From JAMLHH01 sp037189845 (GTDB lineage Bacteria; Bacteroidota; Bacteroidia; Chitinophagales; JADIYW01), in assembly GCA_037189845.1 (NCBI GenBank), contig JBBCIS010000001.1, positions 682,001-746,000 on the forward strand: a stretch of 64,000 bases of DNA, written 5' to 3'. Positions within the stretch are counted from its first letter, which is position 1, and every line of letters starts with the position of its first letter. The translations under genes and the position numbers were made by a program. Positions 60,438 through 64,000 of the stretch are shown here, one piece after another. The notes beneath the pieces were generated by a model. The model saw nothing but the letters and a program-made list of their open reading frames with translations. It had not been told where the DNA came from and searched no databases.

Positions 60438-61313
60438 ATGGCTACTACAACTAAAAAACCGGAAGAAAAAAAGAAATATGACCACGAGGAGGTAAAAGTA
60501 AGAAGGGTTAATTTTTCCTTTGATAAAGAAACACCTCGTTTTTACTACAGAAATAATCCCTTCAGCACTCATTTTATCAATACTTTACATATCGTTTTCC
60601 CGACAGGAGAGCGGTTTTTTGTCAATTCAACCCTGAAGCACCAGAAAACACTGACGGATGAAAAGCTGAAAAAGCAAGTCAGAAATTTTTGCGGACAAGA
60701 GGGTATTCACTCTGTGATGCATGAAAGATTCTGGAGCATTTTACGGGCAAACGGATACAATATAGAAGGCTATGAAGATCATATTGATAAGCTGCTGCAT
60801 AAAATTGTTGCAAAAATTGAGATAGAAGGTACTAAAATTAACAATATAGATTTGGCTGCAACAGTTTGCTTAGAACATTTTACAGCATTGTTCGGGCATG
60901 CGTTATTTAATCACGTTGATATCAATCCTGATGTTGCGCCGGAAGACATTGCAGAATTATTCCAGTGGCACGCAGCAGAAGAAATCGAGCACAAGCACGT
61001 AGCTTTTGATGTTTTCAAAACAGTAGATAAGGATGAGTATGTCAAAAGAGCTGCAATTATGCCGATAGCAACAGTGATTTTATACTTTTATCTGAGCATA
61101 GGGACGATCATGCTGATGTACCAGGACAGAAAATATCTGAAGCTGACACAGCTACCGAAACAATTTTATCAGTTTGCAACAGGATTGTTTGCGGATTTGC
61201 ATGGAGAAATGGCCGGAGAATTTTTAAAATTCTTTAAAAAAGATTTCCATCCTTCCGATTTGGATGATTATCACCTGGCGGAGAAATTCTTTGCAGATAA
61301 AGCGTATGCATAA
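60438..61313 (+). CDS. PF10118 predicted metal-dependent hydrolase (second of two)
   Basis: A 291-residue paralogue of the preceding gene with the same blocks: VRRVNFSFDKETPRFYYRNNPFSTHF, GQEGIHSVMHERFW, CLEHFTALFGHALF, HAAEEIEHKHVAFDVF and FHPSDLDDYHLAEKFFADKAYA at the end. The likely metal-ligand residues are conserved between the copies. Its lysine-rich N-terminal tail (about 1-20) is longer. No palindrome precedes it, so it is probably read from the first gene's promoter. Confidence 0.85.
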   Translation: MATTTKKPEEKKKYDHEEVKVRRVNFSFDKETPRFYYRNNPFSTHFINTLHIVFPTGERFFVNSTLKHQKTLTDEKLKKQVRNFCGQEGIHSVMHERFWSILRANGYNIEGYEDHIDKLLHKIVAKIEIEGTKINNIDLAATVCLEHFTALFGHALFNHVDINPDVAPEDIAELFQWHAAEEIEHKHVAFDVFKTVDKDEYVKRAAIMPIATVILYFYLSIGTIMLMYQDRKYLKLTQLPKQFYQFATGLFADLHGEMAGEFLKFFKKDFHPSDLDDYHLAEKFFADKAYA

Positions 61314-61336
61314 TATTTGTTTAAGGTCTAAAGTTT

Positions 61337-61358
61337 GATGTTCAAAGTTTGATAACGC
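61337..61358. repeat. Left copy of a direct repeat bracketing the 135-residue lipoprotein gene
   Basis: GATGTTCAAAGTTTGATAAC followed by GC. The right copy (61899-61920) matches at 18 of 22 positions. Confidence 0.5.
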
Positions 61359-61417
61359 GTCTGCCATCAACGAAAACGGAGGTCGGTTGTCTGTGGTCTT
61401 TTTTCGAGGTAAAACCC

Positions 61418-61825
61418 ATGAAATCAATCTGCTTTTTCTTTATACTTTTTATCATATCCTGCTCTACTGCAGTGAAAAAAGAATGTATTTCTGTAGATAT
61501 TTCCAAGCATGGGCTTTTGGAAAAATGGAGGGCTGATTCCACGGGTTGTTTGGGTGACCGCCTCCAAATCATCAAGGATGGACAGGTGGATTTAAACGAA
61601 TGGATAGGTTTCGGTGTGGAATGTTTAGAAAATACATTGGGAAATCCCGACCCGATTTATAGCATAAGGGATCAGACCTATACGGATTATGTCTATTTTG
61701 TTACCTGCAAATATAGCCCGCCCTTTTTAGACCAAGACAGTATTATCAATAGTGAAGCGACTTTATTGGTGATGCATCTTGACATGAGTCATCAGGTGTA
61801 TCGTTATAGCGTAGTGACTCCCTGA
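61418..61825 (+). CDS. Small predicted lipoprotein within direct repeats
   Basis: A 135-residue protein with a lipobox ending at Cys15 (FIISC). The mature part has several cysteines (GCLGDRL, VECLENTLGN, FVTCKYSPPF) and no recognised domain. The start at 61418 places the signal peptide correctly; an upstream frame adds 23 residues without support. The gene is bracketed by TGTTCAAAGTTxxxTAACGC copies, suggesting it arrived or was duplicated as a unit. Confidence 0.65.
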   Translation: MKSICFFFILFIISCSTAVKKECISVDISKHGLLEKWRADSTGCLGDRLQIIKDGQVDLNEWIGFGVECLENTLGNPDPIYSIRDQTYTDYVYFVTCKYSPPFLDQDSIINSEATLLVMHLDMSHQVYRYSVVTP

Positions 61826-61898
61826 TTATCGGGAAGCTCCCCAAACACCTTGAATTGTTTAATACCTGAAGCATAACCTTTCGACTGCTCGGGGTTAA

Positions 61899-61920
61899 GT
61901 GTTCAAAGTTGGCTAACGCA
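61899..61920. repeat. Right copy of the direct repeat; start of a 16-bp stem
   Basis: AGTGTTCAAAGTTGGCTAAC followed by GC. Partner of 61337-61358. Its right part is the left arm of the hairpin at 61905-61947. Confidence 0.5.
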
Positions 61921-61947
61921 AGGATTTTTCGTGCGTAAGCCAACTTT
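61905..61947. repeat. Long hairpin at the end of the BtuF-like gene
   Basis: AAAGTTGGCTAACGCA (61905-61920) pairs with TGCGTAAGCCAACTTT (61932-61947), 15 of 16 positions, with an 11-nt loop. No T-run follows in either direction. The right arm overlaps the stop codon of the gene at 61946. It could be a terminator-like stem, a mobile-element end or an attC-like fold. Confidence 0.5.
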
Positions 61948-62725
61948 AAACCAAAAACTTTCTGAAATATTCAGCAGAATACAGTACCATACTGCCATGC
62001 CAGGAAAAGTATTCTCCATTCACCAGTAAAACCTTAGTGTCGGGCAGTAACTGCTGAAATTCTTCTACGTGTTTTTGCTTAAAAGGATATGGCTCAGTAG
62101 AGAGCAGAAGATATTCCGGTTGAGCTGTAATGATATCTTCTATTTCAATAGTAGGATATCTGTTCTGGTCTTGAAAAAGGTTGTTGAAACCAATATGCTG
62201 CAATATATCGTGGATGAAAGTATCGTGTCCTATGGTCATATACGGAGCTTTCCAAATCAGATATATAGCAGTTCTTTGCTGAAAGAGATTTTTGACTTCC
62301 TGCATGGAAGCTGCAATCTGTTTATTGATTCTTCCGGCGAGAGCTGATTGTTTTGTCAATGTTCCCAAAAGTTGAATCAGGCGGGCGTTGTCTTCCAGAT
62401 TCTTAGTGACAGTAACAATAGTGGGAATTCCTGCATTTTTCAGGCTCTCAAAGATTTCTAAAGTATTTTCTTCCTGATTACAGATAACCAGATCAGGCCG
62501 GCTCTCAATTATTTTATCCAGGTGAATTTGTTTGGTTCCACCTACAATAGGTATTGAGGCAACCTGCGTTTTTGGTAAAATACAGAATTTGGTTCTGCCC
62601 ACCAGAAGATGCGCACTGTGTAAATCGAAAAAAGTATAGGTAACAGATGGTACTAATGAAATGATCCGTTGAGGAGTTTTTTCAAAGTGAAAGGATTGCC
62701 CGATGTCATCTGTGAAGTGGATCAT
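61946..62725 (-). CDS. BtuF-like substrate-binding protein without signal peptide
   Basis: A 259-residue periplasmic-binding-protein fold of the helical-backbone metal/cobalamin-receptor type (VGGTKQIHLDKIIESRPDLVI, NAGIPTIVTVTKNLEDNARLIQLLG, WKAPYMTIGHDTFIHDILQHIGFNN). Homologues bind vitamin B12 or iron complexes for an ABC transporter. No signal peptide or lipobox is seen at the start, so export is unexplained, and no permease or ATPase lies beside it. Such cytosolic-looking copies are common in Bacteroidota. Stop codon overlaps the hairpin. Confidence 0.85.
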   Translation of the reverse strand: MIHFTDDIGQSFHFEKTPQRIISLVPSVTYTFFDLHSAHLLVGRTKFCILPKTQVASIPIVGGTKQIHLDKIIESRPDLVICNQEENTLEIFESLKNAGIPTIVTVTKNLEDNARLIQLLGTLTKQSALAGRINKQIAASMQEVKNLFQQRTAIYLIWKAPYMTIGHDTFIHDILQHIGFNNLFQDQNRYPTIEIEDIITAQPEYLLLSTEPYPFKQKHVEEFQQLLPDTKVLLVNGEYFSWHGSMVLYSAEYFRKFLV

Positions 62726-62875
62726 TTTGATTAAAGATTATGTCAAACCTTGTGTCTGTTATACAACTAAAATAAGATGTTTTGTTAAATTATAGAAATG
62801 TTTTATGGATTTAGTATAACCATTTGACATATAATTACTTGTGATTAAATTGTGTTATACAAGGAAAAAAGTATC
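62726..62875. other. Intergenic AT-rich region before the IS remnant
   Basis: AT-rich, no gene, no exact TAnnTTTG match. It should hold the promoter of the BtuF-like gene. TTGTGTTATACAAGG and GTTATACAACTA repeat a TTATACAA word near 62855 and 62760. Confidence 0.4.
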
Positions 62876-63269
62876 GGCTGTGTCATAAATAAGCTGATGA
62901 GAATTAAAGGAGATGTGCTCACCAGCATGACTTCTAATAATTATATCATTCTGAAAGAATCTAAAATTGCAAACTTATGACACTACCGAAAGTCTTTGGC
63001 TCCAAACTCTTTATCAAACCAGTCTTGAAGAGTTAGTATCTGCTCACAACTTCTACTGACTATTAGACTCTGCTCCTCATTAGTATCTCATGACCGCTCC
63101 ATATTACGATACAGAAGAGCAGGAGAGCATTGATCCGTTTGTTTTCTTCAAGATACTGGTAGGCTACCTGAATAATCTGTCGGGCGATTGAGCCTTGATA
63201 TCCTTTTGTCCTGATAGCTTGTCTATCCGCTTGTTTTTGGGGGTATATCTGGATGAGGGTTTGCTCTAG
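62876..63269 (+). mobile_element. Decayed IS1182-type insertion sequence
   Basis: GGCTGTGTCATAAATAAG (62876-62893) resembles the terminal repeat of IS1182-family elements. About 80 bp of AT-rich sequence follow, then the broken transposase (62977-63269). The right half is missing: the similarity stops at 63269 and a different, GC-rich sequence begins soon after. No matching right terminal repeat was found. Only the left end and part of the transposase remain. Confidence 0.7.
62977..63269 (+). pseudogene. IS1182-family transposase, broken N-terminal part
   Basis: Starts ATG with MTLPKVFGSKLFIKPVL, followed by stops and a frame change. In the frame from about 63014 the pieces AHNFY, LLDSAPH, YLM, TAPYYDTEEQESIDPFVF, FKILVGYLNNLSGD, ALISFCPDSLSIRLFLGVYLDE are read, interrupted by TGA or TAG codons. 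APYYxTEGQESIDPVVFFK-x-xLVGYLNN and DSLSIRLFLGYDLDE are hallmarks of IS1182-type transposases. At least three in-frame stops and one frameshift are visible, and the catalytic C-terminal half is gone. Confidence 0.75.
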
Positions 63270-63280
63270 CATAGTACGGA

Positions 63281-63593
63281 TCAGCAGGACGTGTCAATTG
63301 TCCGGAGAAGGTTTTTCTGAGTTTTTTTAGAGAGGTGCTGAGTAAGTGTGCCTCCAAAGGTATGGGTTTTGTCCAACCACACTCATTACAGTGCTACTGA
63401 TCCGGATGCCAAAATTTCCATCAAACCGGGCAACCTTGTCAATTGAACTATGTCAATCAACGGGCGTAGGGGAGGGAACACAAAAGTTTGCGCGGGATAA
63501 ATACCTGAAAGTCTGACAGGGCTTTCTGCCGGCGCACCCCTGCCTTGTGCCAAACCGTTTATTATCGGCTGATTTCTTGTGTTGCTTCCATTC
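63281..63593. repeat. GC-rich repeat-like region
   Basis: No supported gene. Composition jumps to GC-rich text with GGGCGTAGGGGAGGGAACAC, GCGCGGGATAAATACCTG and GCCGGCGCACCCCTGCC. Phrases of this kind recur in Bacteroidota intergenic DNA from memory (unsearched). A short minus-strand frame across it has no domain or start signal. It separates the IS remnant from the acyltransferase fragment. Confidence 0.45.
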
Positions 63594-64000
63594 TCATTTT
63601 GGGGTATACTTCCCAATTAATATTGGAAAATATTTATTACAAATCCAAATACATCCGCCAAAAAACAGCATGATAAAGCAAGTGTATAGTAAGTTGATTA
63701 AGATATTATTTACTGGATAAATAGTTTCCAGAATACTAATGAAAAAATCATGAAATCCTATCATCAGCAATGTTCCCATTGAGATTGTTTTCACAAAAGA
63801 ATTTCTCTTATTGAATAGGTTTTTCATAACAGAAAGAAACAATAGTGAAATTCCAACTGCCACCATATAAAATAGTATCAAACTTTTACCATAAACACTT
63901 CGAAAAGTATTCACGTCGCCATTGAAAGTAGCAACCGCAACACAAATTATTCCTATACTTACTAACAACCACATCATCTTCTTGCTTAATATTCTGTCAT
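63594..64000 (-). CDS. Membrane acyltransferase, C-terminal part (cut by window edge)
   Basis: The frame is open past base 64000, so the protein starts outside the window. The visible 135 residues read DRILSKKMMWLLVS and on to several helices, with LNK-type loop VATFNGDVN, then VKTISMGTLLMIGFHDFF. IS-x-GTLLMIGFH is the C-terminal signature of fucose 4-O-acetylase-like/acyltransferase 3 proteins, which acetylate surface sugars. An internal ATG at 63977 is probably not the start. It may belong to a polysaccharide locus to the right. Confidence 0.75.
   Translation of the reverse strand, partial: DRILSKKMMWLLVSIGIICVAVATFNGDVNTFRSVYGKSLILFYMVAVGISLLFLSVMKNLFNKRNSFVKTISMGTLLMIGFHDFFISILETIYPVNNILINLLYTCFIMLFFGGCIWICNKYFPILIGKYTPK

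Noticed and set aside
61905..61947. Hairpin as ordinary terminator of the BtuF-like gene
   Set aside because: The stem is strong, but no T-tract follows in the minus direction and it overlaps the stop codon, so it is kept as an unexplained repeat.
63063..63272. 69-residue minus-strand frame in the accessory region
   Set aside because: It lies antisense to the broken IS1182-type transposase, whose plus-strand translation matches a known family; the minus frame has no motif.
63386..63616. 76-residue minus-strand frame across the GC-rich region
   Set aside because: No start signal or domain; it runs through repeat-like text and into the acyltransferase end in another frame.
1..64000. CRISPR arrays, tRNA or rRNA genes, prophage or defence genes
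   Set aside because: No regularly spaced repeats, tRNA-like cloverleaf sequences, rRNA signatures, or phage or known defence protein motifs were found by reading.

Overview
The window reads as an ordinary stretch of chromosome from a member of the Bacteroidota. Six kinds of evidence point there: a TonB receptor/DUF4249 lipoprotein pair; a PorP/SprF-type outer-membrane protein; two DUF1573 proteins; many short lipoproteins; menaquinone made by the futalosine route (mqnE, mqnA, mqnB); and the Bacteroidota promoter element TAnnTTTG in front of many genes, with few recognisable Shine-Dalgarno sites. I am confident of the phylum. The order (Cytophagales, Chitinophagales, Saprospirales or similar) I cannot settle. 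No rRNA, tRNA, CRISPR array, prophage or known defence island was seen.

Layout. 1-6.2 kb: start of an aspartate kinase, a GNAT enzyme, a coiled-coil membrane protein, an exonuclease, a LuxR-type response regulator, then an overlapping operon (ribD, a YigZ protein, a small HExxH membrane protein) divergent from prmC. 6.4-19.6 kb: pyruvate carboxylase, an amino-acid permease, aroQ, a DUF1573 protein, an aminotransferase, a membrane acyltransferase, a YyaL-type protein, an RRM protein, an SDR enzyme and two small lipoproteins. 19.8-25.5 kb: a complete seven-subunit Mrp Na+/H+ antiporter operon. 26.3-36.6 kb: mqnE, a histidine phosphatase and mqnA, a sulfatase, tandem thioredoxin-like proteins, ubiX, a PorP/OmpA fusion, Nudix, GNAT, 6-pyruvoyltetrahydropterin-synthase-family (QueD-like) and mqnB. 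36.8-45 kb: a lipoprotein, two GT2 glycosyltransferases, an isolated aceK, DUF983, the second DUF1573 protein, a beta-barrel protein, mpl, a 44-residue lipoprotein and a YtxJ-type bacilliredoxin. 45-54 kb: lipA, envelope proteins, hemA, a fused hemC-hemD, fmt. 54-62.7 kb: an Old Yellow Enzyme homologue, the TonB receptor/DUF4249 pair, two tandem PF10118 proteins behind a 28-bp perfect palindrome, a lipoprotein and a BtuF-like protein. 62.9-64 kb is accessory: a decayed IS1182-type element, a GC-rich repeat, and the end of an acyltransferase gene cut by the window edge.

Together the genes describe respiratory, menaquinone-based, haem-making metabolism with sodium/proton homeostasis, bacillithiol-type redox chemistry (inferred from YtxJ) and a typical Bacteroidota envelope. 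I found no clear undescribed multi-gene system. The items most worth a second look are the palindrome-preceded PF10118 pair, the set of TAnnTTTG elements placed 4-8 nt before start codons (possible leaderless mRNAs), the isolated aceK, the hemC-hemD fusion, the lipoprotein bracketed by related repeats, and the 44-residue lipoprotein that shares its junction with a TTG-started bacilliredoxin.
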